A DNA stretch of 64,000 bases from Niveispirillum irakense DSM 11586 (GCF_000429645.1 NZ_AUCG01000016.1:186001-250000); one strand, 5' to 3'; counted from the first letter of the stretch, positions 27,834-37,303 are shown. Notes: generated by a model from the letters alone, not told the origin. Program-made: numbers and translations.

Positions 27834-28268
27834 ATGGATTATTATCTTTGGATCAAGGCCCTTCACGTCATCAGCGTTATCGCCTGGATGGCAGGACAAC
27901 TCTATCTGCCGCGCCTGTTTGTCTATCATTGCGAGGCACCCGTCGGTTCCGCCCAGTCGGAAACCTTCAAGGTGATGGAACGCCGCCTGCTGAAGGCGAT
28001 TATGAACCCAGCCATGATCGCCACCTGGCTCTTCGGCATCACCATGATCGCCCTGGACCCCGGCCTGCTGAAGGGCGCCGGCTGGCTTCACGCCAAGCTG
28101 ACCCTGGTGCTGATCCTGTCCGGCGTGCATGGCGTGCTGTCCAAATATGTCCGCGTCTTCGCCAATGACGCCAACACCAAGCCGCAGAAGTTCTTCCGCA
28201 TCCTGAACGAGGTGCCGACCCTGCTGATGATCATCATCGTCATCCTGGTCATCGTCCGTCCGTTCTGA
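27834..28268 (+). CDS. hemJ: Protoporphyrinogen IX oxidase HemJ
   Basis: The 144-residue product has four membrane helices. The first contains KALHVISVIAWMAGQLYLPRLFVYH with the conserved His and Arg of HemJ, and the third has HAKLTLVLILSGVHGVLSKYVR. HemJ oxidises protoporphyrinogen IX to protoporphyrin IX in haem synthesis and is the usual enzyme of alphaproteobacteria. AAGGGGGA precedes the start by ten bases. Its 3' end overlaps the convergent regulator gene by 20 bases. Confidence 0.92.
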   Translation: MDYYLWIKALHVISVIAWMAGQLYLPRLFVYHCEAPVGSAQSETFKVMERRLLKAIMNPAMIATWLFGITMIALDPGLLKGAGWLHAKLTLVLILSGVHGVLSKYVRVFANDANTKPQKFFRILNEVPTLLMIIIVILVIVRPF

Positions 28269-29283
28269 TCCGACTTACCGCCGGGGCCTGGAACCGGTCG
28301 CGGTAATCACGCGGGGCCAAGCCGGTCGCGCGGGTAAAATGGTGGCGCAGGCTGGCGGTATTGTTGAAGCCGGCCAGCCGCGCCACCTCCTCCACCGGCC
28401 AGCCGGTGGCTTCCAGCAGGCGTTTGGCCGCGTCCACCCGGACCATTGCCAGCCAGTCCCCCGGCGATTGCCCCGTCGCTTCCATGAAACGACGCAGAAA
28501 GGTGCGCTCGCTCATCAAGGCAGCCCGCGCCATGTCGCCGACCCGCCAGGGGCGCTGTGGTTCGGCCCGGACCTGATCCAGCAGCGGGGCCAGCCGGCCC
28601 TGGCCCTGCTTCTGTACCGGTCGTTCCACGAACTGGGCCTGTCCGCCGCTGCGATGGGCCGGCACCACCAGCCGCCGCGCCACGCTGTTGGCCGCATCGG
28701 GGCCGAAATCACCCCGGATGATGTGCAGCAACAGGTCAATGCCCGCCGCACTGCCGGCTGAGGTGAATATCCTGTCCGTCTGCACATACAGCACCGCGGC
28801 ATCAAGCTGGATCGCCGGATAGGTCGCGCGCATCTGGTCGGCATAGCGCCAGTGGGTCGCCGCCCGGTTTCCATCCAGCAGCCCCGTCGCCGCCAGGACG
28901 AAAGCGCCGGAACAGATGGAGGCAAGCCGTGCCCCCCGCCCATGGGCCGCCAGCAGCCGATGGCGGAGATAAGGCGGCACCGGCACATCCGCCCCCTTCC
29001 AGCCGGGAATGACGATAAGGTCGGCCTGATCCAGCAGGTCCAACCCGCCATCAACATGGAACCGCAGCCCGCCTTGGGCCCGCAACGGCCCCGGCTCCAC
29101 CGCGCAGGCGGCAAAACGGTACCAGCCCGCCCCCATCTCCGGACGGGCGAGGCCGAAAATCTCCGCCACAATGGCAAATTCGAACGTGCAGAGCCCGTCA
29201 TAGACCAGAGCCACAACCAGCGGACCGGTCAAAGTTGGGGCCATGTCGGCCGTGATTGGCGGGATATTGTCCATAGATGGCAT
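28249..29283 (-). CDS. GlxA/FtrA-family AraC-type regulator with DJ-1/PfpI domain
   Basis: The product of about 344 residues has an N-terminal DJ-1/PfpI-like domain (VVALVYDGLCTFEFAIVAEIF, ASICSGAFVLAATGLLDG with a Cys at the nucleophile elbow). The C-terminal AraC double helix-turn-helix has SERTFLRRFMEATGQSP and GFNNTASLRHHF. It is divergent from a rhodanese gene, the usual partner of FtrA-type regulators, and probably controls it. Several ATGs lie close together, so the start is uncertain. The 3' end overlaps hemJ. Confidence 0.9.
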   Translation of the reverse strand: MPSMDNIPPITADMAPTLTGPLVVALVYDGLCTFEFAIVAEIFGLARPEMGAGWYRFAACAVEPGPLRAQGGLRFHVDGGLDLLDQADLIVIPGWKGADVPVPPYLRHRLLAAHGRGARLASICSGAFVLAATGLLDGNRAATHWRYADQMRATYPAIQLDAAVLYVQTDRIFTSAGSAAGIDLLLHIIRGDFGPDAANSVARRLVVPAHRSGGQAQFVERPVQKQGQGRLAPLLDQVRAEPQRPWRVGDMARAALMSERTFLRRFMEATGQSPGDWLAMVRVDAAKRLLEATGWPVEEVARLAGFNNTASLRHHFTRATGLAPRDYRDRFQAPAVSRIRTDGR

Positions 29284-29350
29284 TTCTGCCACTTGGCGAC
29301 ACGCCGGCAAAGACGGAATTTCTCCCCCATTCCACCAGGGAGAGACAGAA

Positions 29351-29743
29351 ATGAGTGCAGTGACAGAAATCCCGGCGGCCCCGTCCGATCAGGCGGCGGC
29401 GCATTTCACCGCCCAGTTCACCTTTGAAACTGACTGCTGGGACGTGCAGGACGCGCTGCGATCCGGGGCCGATTTCGTGCTGCTGGATGTGCGCGGCCCC
29501 GCGCTTTACGCCCAGGGCCATGTACCCGGTGCCCTCAATCTGCCCCATGGCAAGATCACGGCGGGCCGCCTGGCGGAATGGCCGGCAGAGACGCTGTTCG
29601 TCACCTATTGCGCCGGGCCGCATTGCAACGGGGCTGCCCGTGCAGCCTTACGGCTGGCCCGGCTGGGCCGTCCGGTCAAGATCATGACCGGTGGTATCAC
29701 CGGCTGGCAGGATGAGGGGTTCCCCTTGAAAACGGGCGCATGA
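29351..29743 (+). CDS. Rhodanese-like sulfurtransferase
   Basis: The 130-residue product is a single rhodanese domain with FVLLDVRGPALYAQGHVPGA, then VTYCAGPHCNGAARAA containing the active-site Cys87, and a closing MTGGITGWQDEG. Rhodaneses carry a persulfide on this Cys and move sulfur to acceptors. A second Cys (Cys92) in the active loop is unusual and might allow redox control (inference). GGGAGAGA lies before the ATG. It is divergent from the GlxA-type regulator and ends at a bidirectional terminator. Confidence 0.9.
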   Translation: MSAVTEIPAAPSDQAAAHFTAQFTFETDCWDVQDALRSGADFVLLDVRGPALYAQGHVPGALNLPHGKITAGRLAEWPAETLFVTYCAGPHCNGAARAALRLARLGRPVKIMTGGITGWQDEGFPLKTGA

Positions 29744-29744
29744 A

Positions 29745-29777
29745 AAAGGCGGCGGGGCCCTGTGCCACGCCGCCTTT
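29745..29777. terminator. Bidirectional terminator between rhodanese and binding protein 2
   Basis: AAAGGCGGCG (29745-29754) pairs with CGCCGCCTTT (29768-29777), with A-rich and T-rich edges on both sides between convergent genes. Confidence 0.85.
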
Positions 29778-29810
29778 CACTTTGCCCAAAAGGGGCCGGA
29801 CCCTTCAGCC

Positions 29811-31424
29811 TTACGGCTTGATGTCCAGGAACCGGCTGGGGTGGCTGTCCAGCAGGTTATCCGTCCAACCGATCAGCTTCGGGCTGACCATGTGCTTGGA
29901 GCTGTAGAAATGCAGCGGGAACACAGCCACATCATCCACCATGATCTTCTCCGCCTGCTGGAGCAGTTGGATACGTTCCTCCTCCGTCGTGGCCTTGTTG
30001 GCGGCTTCCATCAGCTTGTCGAAGGCGGGGTTGGAATAGCCGGACGGGTTCTGCTTGCCGATATCGCCGCGGGCCAGTTCCAGGAAATTGTTGGCATCGA
30101 CATAATCGCCGATCCAGCCGTGGCGGACCACGTCCTTGAAGTTCTTCTCATCGCGGGTGCCCAGGAAGACCTTCCATTCCTGGTTATTCAGCGTGACCTT
30201 CACCCCCAGCTTCTGCTGCCACATGGAAGCGACGGCAATCGCCAGCTTCCGGTGGTTTTCATGGGTGTTGTAGAGGATTTCGATATTGAGCGGCTTGGCC
30301 CCCGGCCCGTAGCCAGCCGCCTGGATCAGTTCCTTGGCCTTGGCTTCACGCTGGGCCTGGGTCCATTTGGCGTAATCGGGCACCTGCTGGGTATAGCCGG
30401 CCACGCCCGGCGGCACGAAGCTGTAGGCCGGCAATTCGCCGCGCTGGTTGATCTTCTCCACCAGGATATCGCGGTCAATCGCCAGGTTCAGCGCCAGCCG
30501 CAGATCCTTGTTGGACTTCCACGGCTCCTTCGTCATGTTCGCGGCGAAGAAGTAGGTGCCGAAATAGGGCGCCAGACGCAACTCGCTGGCCAGATTGGCC
30601 CGCAGCCACTGCATCTGCGTTACCGGCACCTCGTAGGTGATATGCAGCTCACCGGACCGGTAGCGCTTCAGTTCCGCGTCCAGGTTCTCGGTCGGATAGA
30701 ACATGACCGTGTCGATCTTGGTGTTGGCCACATCATAATGATGCGGGTTCTTCACCAGCTTGATCCGGCTCTGCGGCACCGCTTCGGCCAGCATATAGGC
30801 GCCGTTGGTCACCAGATTGCCCGCGCGCAGGAACTGATCGCCAAACTTCTCCACATTCGCCTTGGAAACGGCGTAGGTGGCATGATGGTGCAGCATGGAC
30901 AGGAAATAGGGGGTGGGCTGTTCCAGCGTCACTTCGAACGTATAGTCGTCCACGGCGCGGACGCCCATCTGATCAACCGGCATCTTGCCCAGATTGATGG
31001 CCTGGGCATTCTTCACCGGCCACAGGAAATAGCCGTAATTGGCCGCCGTCTTGGGATCGACCAGACGCCGCCAGGAGAAGACCCAATCCGCCGCCGTCAC
31101 CGGGGTGCCGTCCGACCATTTGGCATTGCGGCGCAGATGGAAGGTATAGACCAGCTTATCCGCGCTGACATCCCAGCGTTCCGCCGCACCGGGGATCAAC
31201 TCCCCCTTGCCGTCAGGCACCAGCAACCCGTCGAACAGATCATATTGCAGCCAGCTTTCCGGCACACCGCTGGACTTGGCGGGGTCCAGCGTCTCCGGCT
31301 CCGCTCCATTGCCGCGATGCAGGACTTTCTCGGCCGCCGCTGGCAAAGCGGCAAGGCCCATGCCCGCCGTGGCCAAAAGCACTGCGGCCGTAAAACGGCG
31401 CAAGGGTCGCATAAAGGATGCCAT
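29811..31424 (-). CDS. OppA-type peptide-binding protein 2
   Basis: The product of about 537 residues has a signal peptide ending LPAAAE. Its mature N-terminus RGNGAEPETLDPAKSSG is almost the same as in copy 1, so these two are the closest pair among copies 1-4. Other shared blocks are KWSDGTPVTAADWVFSW, TENLDAELKRYRSGELHITY and HGWIGDYVDANNF. AGGAGAGA six bases before the ATG at 31424 fixes the start over an upstream in-frame ATG. It has its own terminator partner downstream and no adjacent transporter genes. Confidence 0.92.
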   Translation of the reverse strand: MASFMRPLRRFTAAVLLATAGMGLAALPAAAEKVLHRGNGAEPETLDPAKSSGVPESWLQYDLFDGLLVPDGKGELIPGAAERWDVSADKLVYTFHLRRNAKWSDGTPVTAADWVFSWRRLVDPKTAANYGYFLWPVKNAQAINLGKMPVDQMGVRAVDDYTFEVTLEQPTPYFLSMLHHHATYAVSKANVEKFGDQFLRAGNLVTNGAYMLAEAVPQSRIKLVKNPHHYDVANTKIDTVMFYPTENLDAELKRYRSGELHITYEVPVTQMQWLRANLASELRLAPYFGTYFFAANMTKEPWKSNKDLRLALNLAIDRDILVEKINQRGELPAYSFVPPGVAGYTQQVPDYAKWTQAQREAKAKELIQAAGYGPGAKPLNIEILYNTHENHRKLAIAVASMWQQKLGVKVTLNNQEWKVFLGTRDEKNFKDVVRHGWIGDYVDANNFLELARGDIGKQNPSGYSNPAFDKLMEAANKATTEEERIQLLQQAEKIMVDDVAVFPLHFYSSKHMVSPKLIGWTDNLLDSHPSRFLDIKP

Positions 31425-31541
31425 CCGTACTCTCTCCTGTTCATTCATGGATGCTGCCGGTCGCCGGGCCTGTTACCGGCCCTTGGAGCGAGAGGGAAAA
31501 CCGCGCGGTGGTGGCGCCGCCCGGCACTCTAAGCAAACAAA

Positions 31542-31573
31542 ATCCCCCTGGACCGGCCACGATCCAGGGGGAT
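31542..31573 (-). terminator. Terminator of binding protein 3
   Basis: ATCCCCCTGGA (31542-31552) pairs with TCCAGGGGGAT (31563-31573). TTTTGTTT follows on the minus strand, just past the stop codon of the gene at 31579. Confidence 0.88.
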
Positions 31574-31578
31574 GGGAA

Positions 31579-33180
31579 TTACTTCGCGCCCACTTCCAGA
31601 TAGCGGGATAATTGCACGCCCATCGGGTTGGCGACCCAGCCCTTCACGCGCGGATGAACCAGATTGCGGTAGGACTGGTGGAAAATCGGGATGATGGGCG
31701 CATCTTCCAGCAGGACCGCTTCGGCCTGGGCCAGCAGCTTCATGCGCGCCGCCGGATCGGTCTGCTCGTTCGCCTGCTTCAGCAGGTTGTCATACTTGGC
31801 GCTGTCATAGCCGGCCCGGTTCATCTTGCCGACATCGGACAGGAACAGCTTCAGGAAGGTGTAGGGATCGGGGAAGTCCGCGATCCAGCCCAGCATGACG
31901 GTGTTGGCGTAGCTCTTCTCACCGGCATTCTGGAGGACGATTTTCCATTCCTGGTTATTCAGGCTGACCTTGGCGCCCAGCTTGGACTGCCACATCGAAG
32001 CAACAGCCACCGCGATCTTGCGGGTGCTCTCGTTGGTATTGTGCAGGACTTCCACGGTCAGCGGCTTGCCGCCCTTGCCATAGCCCGCCTCTTCGACCAG
32101 CTTCTTGGCGGCGGCATCGCGCTCGGCCTGGCTGGCCTTGTCCAGTGCGGTCAGGGGCAGGTCATAGCCTTCAATGCCCGGTGCCGTCAGGGTGAAGGCG
32201 GGCGCGTCGCCGGCCTTGGTAATCTTGTCGACGATGATCTGCCGGTCCACCGCCAGCGACAGGGCCTGCCGCAGCTTGGGATTGGAGGCCAGCGGCTCCT
32301 TCGTCATGTTGATGCCCAGATACTGGGTCGACAGGACGGGATAGAACTGGATCGTCTCCGGCATGTTCTGGCGCAGCCAGTCGATCTGGGTGACGGGTGC
32401 CATCTGCACCACATCCAGTTCCCCGGCGCGGAAGCGACGCAGCTCCGTTTCCGGGCTGTCATTATGGTGGAAGACGACGCTGTCCACCTTCACCGATGCC
32501 GCCTCGCGGAAATGCGGGTTCTTCACCACCTTCACATAGGCCTGGGGCCGGTAATCCACCAGCTTATAGGCGCCGTTGGACACCATGTTGCCCGGCTTCA
32601 CGAAATCATTGCCGAACTTCTCTACATTGGCCTTGGAGACCGGATAGGTCATGCGATGGACAAGGGAGCTGAGGAAATAGCCGGTCGGCCGTTCCAGCGT
32701 CACCTTGAAGGTGCGGGCATCCACCGCTTCCGCGCCCAGGGCCGAGGACGGCATCTTGCCATTGCTGATCGCCTCACCATTCTTCACCGGCCACAGGAAA
32801 TAGGCGTAATCGGACGCGGTCTTGGGATCGACCAGTCGCTGCCAGGCAAAGACGAAATCCGCCGCCGTGACCGGCGTGCCGTCCGACCATTTACCATCGG
32901 CGCGCAGGGTGAAGGTGTAGGTCAGCCCATCCTCGCTGACGGTCCATTTCTCCGCCGCACCCGGTATGGCCTTGCCATCGGGGGCGAAGGTCAGCAGCCC
33001 TTCAAACAGGTCATAACCGATGCGGGCTGACTGAACGTCCGTGCCCTTCTGCGGGTCCATGGATGTCGGCTCGGCCTGATTGCCGCGGTTCAACACCATG
33101 TCGGCAAAGGCGGTGCCGGCTGAAAAGCCGGTGGCCAGCGTCAGCGCGACAAAGGCCGTCGCAAGGCGGGCAAAACGCAT
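31579..33180 (-). CDS. OppA-type peptide-binding protein 3
   Basis: The product of about 533 residues starts MRFARLATAFVALTLATG with a signal peptide cleaved near AFAD. The core has RGNQAEPTSMDPQKGTD, KWSDGTPVTAADFVFAW, DSPETELRRFRAGELDVV and LGWIADFPDPYTF. It is the most divergent of copies 1-4. GGAGAAGAAG precedes the start. It is in tandem with copies 2 and 4 on the same strand, but spacing and terminators indicate separate transcripts. A different peptide preference is likely but cannot be read from the sequence. Confidence 0.92.
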   Translation of the reverse strand: MRFARLATAFVALTLATGFSAGTAFADMVLNRGNQAEPTSMDPQKGTDVQSARIGYDLFEGLLTFAPDGKAIPGAAEKWTVSEDGLTYTFTLRADGKWSDGTPVTAADFVFAWQRLVDPKTASDYAYFLWPVKNGEAISNGKMPSSALGAEAVDARTFKVTLERPTGYFLSSLVHRMTYPVSKANVEKFGNDFVKPGNMVSNGAYKLVDYRPQAYVKVVKNPHFREAASVKVDSVVFHHNDSPETELRRFRAGELDVVQMAPVTQIDWLRQNMPETIQFYPVLSTQYLGINMTKEPLASNPKLRQALSLAVDRQIIVDKITKAGDAPAFTLTAPGIEGYDLPLTALDKASQAERDAAAKKLVEEAGYGKGGKPLTVEVLHNTNESTRKIAVAVASMWQSKLGAKVSLNNQEWKIVLQNAGEKSYANTVMLGWIADFPDPYTFLKLFLSDVGKMNRAGYDSAKYDNLLKQANEQTDPAARMKLLAQAEAVLLEDAPIIPIFHQSYRNLVHPRVKGWVANPMGVQLSRYLEVGAK

Positions 33181-33322
33181 TCTTCTTCTCCACGCTTTCC
33201 TGTACCCACCCGTGTCCGACGGGGAAGGCATCGGGCTGTATGTGCGGTCTGATAGCCCCCAAGTCCAGGCCATTCGGCCAGATTTGGCACAAAAACGTGG
33301 CTTTTTCCGGCTCTGCCAAATG

Positions 33323-34909
33323 TCATGGCGCCAGGGACAGGAAGCGGGTCGGGTTGCAATCCACGGGGTTGGGCTGCCAGCCGATCACCTTGGGCGACAC
33401 CAGCCGGGTGCGGGCAAAGAAATAGAGCGGGATCACCGGGCTGTCCGCCACCAGCAGGCTTTCCGCCTGATGCAGGATCTCCCGCCTTTTTGCCGGGTCC
33501 GTCTCCTGCGCAGAAGCCGCCATCAACCGGTCGAAGGCGGGGTTGCTGTACCCGGCCGGGTTCTCCGGCCCCATCTCCGTGCGCAGAAATTCCAGAAAAG
33601 CGTTGGGATCATCATAGGCACCAATCAGGCCCGCCCGGACGATGCCGGGGAAATTCTTGGTCCGACGGTTGGAGAGATAAACCTTCCATTCCTGATTGGT
33701 CAGGGTGGCGCGCACGCCCAGCGACTGCTGGAACATGCTGGCCAGGGCCACGGCGATACGGCGGTGGTTTTCCGCCGTGTTGAACAGGATATCCACCTCC
33801 AGCCCCTGGCCGCCGGGATATCCGGCCTCGGCCAGCAGGGCGCGGGCGGCTTCCACCCGCTTTTCCATCGGCCAGCCGGCCCATTCCGGTTCCGGCGCCA
33901 CATAATCGGACACCACCGCTGGCACATAGGCCGCACTGGCCACTTCCCCGCCCTGGGCAATCCGCTCGGTCAGGATATGGCGGTCAACGACCATGGACAG
34001 GGCACGGCGCAGGGCCGGCTTTGATTTCCACGGCTCCCGCGTCAGGTTGATGGCCATGAAGTAATTGCCCAGCAAGGGCGTGTAGCGGAAGGCATCGGGC
34101 AGATTGGTCCGCGCCCAGCCGATCTGCGCCGTGGGCACCACGGCGGTGGTGTCCAGTTCCCCGGCGCGGAACCGCTTCAGTTCCGTCTCCTGGTTCTCCG
34201 TGGGATAGAAATAGACGCTATCAATGGCGATGCGGGCGGCATCGCGGTGATGGGGATTGCGCTCCAGCTTCACATGCCCCTGGGGCACCGCCTCCACCAG
34301 CCGGTACCCACCGGAGGAGATGAGATTGCCGGGACGGAAAAAATCCCGTCCCAGCGCCGTCACCTTGGCTTCCGGCAGGATCACCAGCATCGGATAGGCC
34401 AGCAGCGACACGAAATAGGGGGTCGGCTCTTCCAGCGTGAAGCGGACGGTGCGCGCATCCAGCGCCTCCACCCCCATCTGGGTCAGGTCCGTGATTGTCC
34501 CCTGGGTGATGGCGCGGGCATTCTTGATGGCCCAGACATAATTGCCGTTGCGGCTGCCCGATGCCGGATCGGCCAGCCGCCGGAAGGAAAAGACGACATC
34601 GCCCGCCGTGATCGGGCTGCCATCGGACCATTTCACCCCATCGCGCAGATGGAACGTGACCTGAAGACCATCCTTGCTGGTTTCCCACCGGTCCGCGATA
34701 GCGGCCTGCGGCTTGCCATCCGGCCCGCGCGACAACAGCCCTTCATAAAGATCGTAGAAGATCATTGCTTCCGGCAGGCCGGTCGCCTGATGCGGGTCCA
34801 GCGTCTCCGGCTCTGCCACATTACCACGCCGAAGCACGGTTTCCGCCTGGGCAAAACCGGTCAAGGTCAGCAGGCAGAGCAACAGGGCGGCGAGCAGGCG
34901 CATCGGCAT
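33323..34909 (-). CDS. OppA-type peptide-binding protein 4
   Basis: The 528-residue product has a short signal peptide (MPMRLLAALLLCLLTLTGFAQA). The core has RGNVAEPETLDPHQATG, KWSDGSPITAGDVVFSF, NQETELKRFRAGELDTTA and AGLIGAYDDPNAF. The otherwise conserved WIGDY of the second lobe reads LIGAY here, a change near the hinge that may alter ligand binding. It is the third of three tandem binding-protein genes; the NCS2 permease gene lies immediately upstream. A second ATG at 34903 is possible. Confidence 0.92.
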   Translation of the reverse strand: MPMRLLAALLLCLLTLTGFAQAETVLRRGNVAEPETLDPHQATGLPEAMIFYDLYEGLLSRGPDGKPQAAIADRWETSKDGLQVTFHLRDGVKWSDGSPITAGDVVFSFRRLADPASGSRNGNYVWAIKNARAITQGTITDLTQMGVEALDARTVRFTLEEPTPYFVSLLAYPMLVILPEAKVTALGRDFFRPGNLISSGGYRLVEAVPQGHVKLERNPHHRDAARIAIDSVYFYPTENQETELKRFRAGELDTTAVVPTAQIGWARTNLPDAFRYTPLLGNYFMAINLTREPWKSKPALRRALSMVVDRHILTERIAQGGEVASAAYVPAVVSDYVAPEPEWAGWPMEKRVEAARALLAEAGYPGGQGLEVDILFNTAENHRRIAVALASMFQQSLGVRATLTNQEWKVYLSNRRTKNFPGIVRAGLIGAYDDPNAFLEFLRTEMGPENPAGYSNPAFDRLMAASAQETDPAKRREILHQAESLLVADSPVIPLYFFARTRLVSPKVIGWQPNPVDCNPTRFLSLAP

Positions 34910-34993
34910 CGGATAAGTCCGGCAGGGGGCGATGGCTGATTGTGCGGGACTTTTGCCCCCGGCTGCAACCCGCTCCGCTCTGTCCCTTGATAG

Positions 34994-36808
34994 TCAATGA
35001 TAAAAGACCATCCGCAGACTGGCTGTTTCCCCCGATTGGCTGCTGCGGATCTGGTCGGAAAGATGCCGCAGCAGGCGTGCGGAAACTTGCCGCATCATCG
35101 CCTCCATCTCATCCTCCGCCATATCCAGGGCTGCCTGCGCGTCGGGGGCGACAGCTGGCATCTCCAGGCGCAGGGCGCGTCCGCGATAGGAGAGGATGCA
35201 GACAAGGTTGAACTCGTCAAAGCTGGCCTGGAGGGTGAAAGCACCTTCCGTCCCGCTCTCACGCAGGCTCTCCGTCGCTTCTCCCACGGCCGTGGCGGCG
35301 CGCAGCACCACATCACGGCGCGCTCCCCATTGTTTGCCCCAATGGTCCAAGAAATGCGCCGCTTCCGCTGCCTCTCCGGTGAGGGGCAGTTCGATCCCGG
35401 CGGCGCGAGCCGTCCCGATACGGAACAGGCCGTTCAACAACACCGCCATGACGGATCCGACGATGAAGCCGGACCCGATGATCACCTGGCTCCATTGCGG
35501 GGCGGCCTGCACGAGTTGTGGCAGCAACATCACAGCCGTACCGGCCACAACGGACAAGCCGACCGTCAGGCTGCGCTTCGGGTTCATCATCCGCGACATG
35601 ATCAGTTCCATGCCGGCGACGATGATATAGGCCGCCGTATAGACCAGGATGCCGCCGATGACGGCGGTGGGCGTCTGCGCCAGCAGGCCCGCCACCGGCG
35701 GCACGAAGGCGGCCATGATCATCACCAGCCCAGCCACGATGCCGACGCGACGCGCCGTGATACCGCTGGCATGGGCCAACCCGATATTGGCCGAGGAGGT
35801 GCCCCCTGACAGGGTTCCCGTCAGGCCATGCAGCAAATGGGTCAATCCCAGGCACGTGATGGCGCGGGCCACCAGCCCCATATCCGCCCGCCGCCAGTCG
35901 GCATCATCCATCTTGTCCACTGACAGGGCACAGGCAAACTGATCCATCACCGTCAGAAGGGCGGAGATCATGAAAATGGCGATTGGGGCGGGGTGGAATT
36001 CAGGCACCGGCAGATGCAGCCCCAGAACAGGCACTGCCAGCAGCGGCATTTCCGCTACTGGCGCCAGCGCAGAGCCATCAAGCTGGCCGGTGATGATGGC
36101 GACGATAATCCCCCCGGCAGCCCCCACCGCCATGGCAACCCGCTTCAGCCCCGGCGTGCCCCAGACCGCAATGGCAACCATGCAGGCCAGGGTGGTGCCA
36201 GCCACCGCCATGGCGGCAAGGGAAAAACCACCGCCAGTCTGGATGCCGAAGCTGCGGGACACGCCACCGGTCACCAGCGTCACGCCGAGCAGCAGAAGCA
36301 CGACGCCGATCACCTCTGGTGGAAAAATGGCGCGCAAGCGCGGGATGAACCGGGCCGTGACCACCATCATCAGCGAGCCGACCAGCATGGCCCCCATGGT
36401 GGCCGCCAGCCCATATTGCAGTGTCACCGCGACATGGAGCGCCACCTTGGCCGGTCCGGGAATGCCGATCAGCAGCACCCCCGCCCCGAAACGCGTTACC
36501 ATCCCCTGAAGCACGGTGCCCAATCCCAGGATCAGGATGGTAGCACTGGTGAAGGTGGCCACGGCTGCCGGTTCCATGCCCATGGATTGGGCGGCCAGCA
36601 CCGCATAGAGGGAAAACATCAACGCCAGCAGCGCATGTTGTATCCCCATTGCAATCAGGGTGGTGCGGGGCGGCATCTCCTCCACCGCCACCAGCAGTTC
36701 CTCCGGCCGTTGCCGCCGTCGCGCCACCGGTGGCGGAAACAGGAAATCCAGCAACCGCCGGCCGGATACCGCGATGTGCGGTCCCGCCCCCCCTTTGAAG
36801 GCCCCCAT
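34994..36808 (-). CDS. NCS2-family (xanthine/uracil-type) permease with extra C-terminal domain
   Basis: The 604-residue product has a cytoplasmic head and about 12-14 membrane helices between residues 50 and 465. NCS2 features include GTVLQGMVTRFGAGVLLIG, SVDKMDDADWRRADMG and a GGTSSANIGLAHASG loop in the region of the substrate site. About 135 residues follow the last helix, well beyond the usual NCS2 length. They contain a helix with VVLRAATAVGEATESLR and a strand-rich part that resemble a GHKL/HATPase-like fold, though key ATP-site residues look degenerate. It would import a nucleobase with protons. The substrate is unknown. Confidence 0.85.
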   Translation of the reverse strand: MGAFKGGAGPHIAVSGRRLLDFLFPPPVARRRQRPEELLVAVEEMPPRTTLIAMGIQHALLALMFSLYAVLAAQSMGMEPAAVATFTSATILILGLGTVLQGMVTRFGAGVLLIGIPGPAKVALHVAVTLQYGLAATMGAMLVGSLMMVVTARFIPRLRAIFPPEVIGVVLLLLGVTLVTGGVSRSFGIQTGGGFSLAAMAVAGTTLACMVAIAVWGTPGLKRVAMAVGAAGGIIVAIITGQLDGSALAPVAEMPLLAVPVLGLHLPVPEFHPAPIAIFMISALLTVMDQFACALSVDKMDDADWRRADMGLVARAITCLGLTHLLHGLTGTLSGGTSSANIGLAHASGITARRVGIVAGLVMIMAAFVPPVAGLLAQTPTAVIGGILVYTAAYIIVAGMELIMSRMMNPKRSLTVGLSVVAGTAVMLLPQLVQAAPQWSQVIIGSGFIVGSVMAVLLNGLFRIGTARAAGIELPLTGEAAEAAHFLDHWGKQWGARRDVVLRAATAVGEATESLRESGTEGAFTLQASFDEFNLVCILSYRGRALRLEMPAVAPDAQAALDMAEDEMEAMMRQVSARLLRHLSDQIRSSQSGETASLRMVFYH

Positions 36809-37303
36809 GCCTGCCCCGTCCCGTCATTTCTGGCCCGATTCCAGTCCGGCCACCCCAAACTCACGCCGCACTGCAACATTGGTATGTTACATGCTGTGTA
36901 TCGGCGCACCAGCAGGTATTTCCATCTGGAACCGGTCACGAGGACTGTTTTTACCTAAGCCAGGATCATGCTGCGGGTGTTCAATTTCTCCGATTGAACA
37001 TAAATTCGACGCCACTAATTGACTGGATGACAATAAATAATATCATCATGTAAATTATTTAACTTAACGCCAGATCGTTACATTACAGATAAAACATATT
37101 AAAATTAGATGATTTATGATTTTGCCGCAGAACTAAAACTGCATCATATTGATACTGAATTTAGCGAATACTTAGGTGCGTCGAATTGTTGCAGTGCGCG
37201 CCTCATTGCCGCAGCCCCATCGCCATGGGCATATTCAAAAAATAGGGCCGCAGCCACTTGAAGATGGCCAGCACCACTGGAAAAACGCCTAAGAAGGTAG
37301 AAA
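36809..37303. other. Long AT-rich gene-free region upstream of the CoA-transferase gene
   Basis: Nearly 500 bases hold no convincing gene. The part from about 37000 to 37170 is far richer in A and T than its surroundings. It lies between divergent genes (NCS2 permease and CoA-transferase), so promoters for both are expected, and the size leaves room for a regulated leader. I found no recognisable riboswitch or consensus promoter. Confidence 0.5.
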
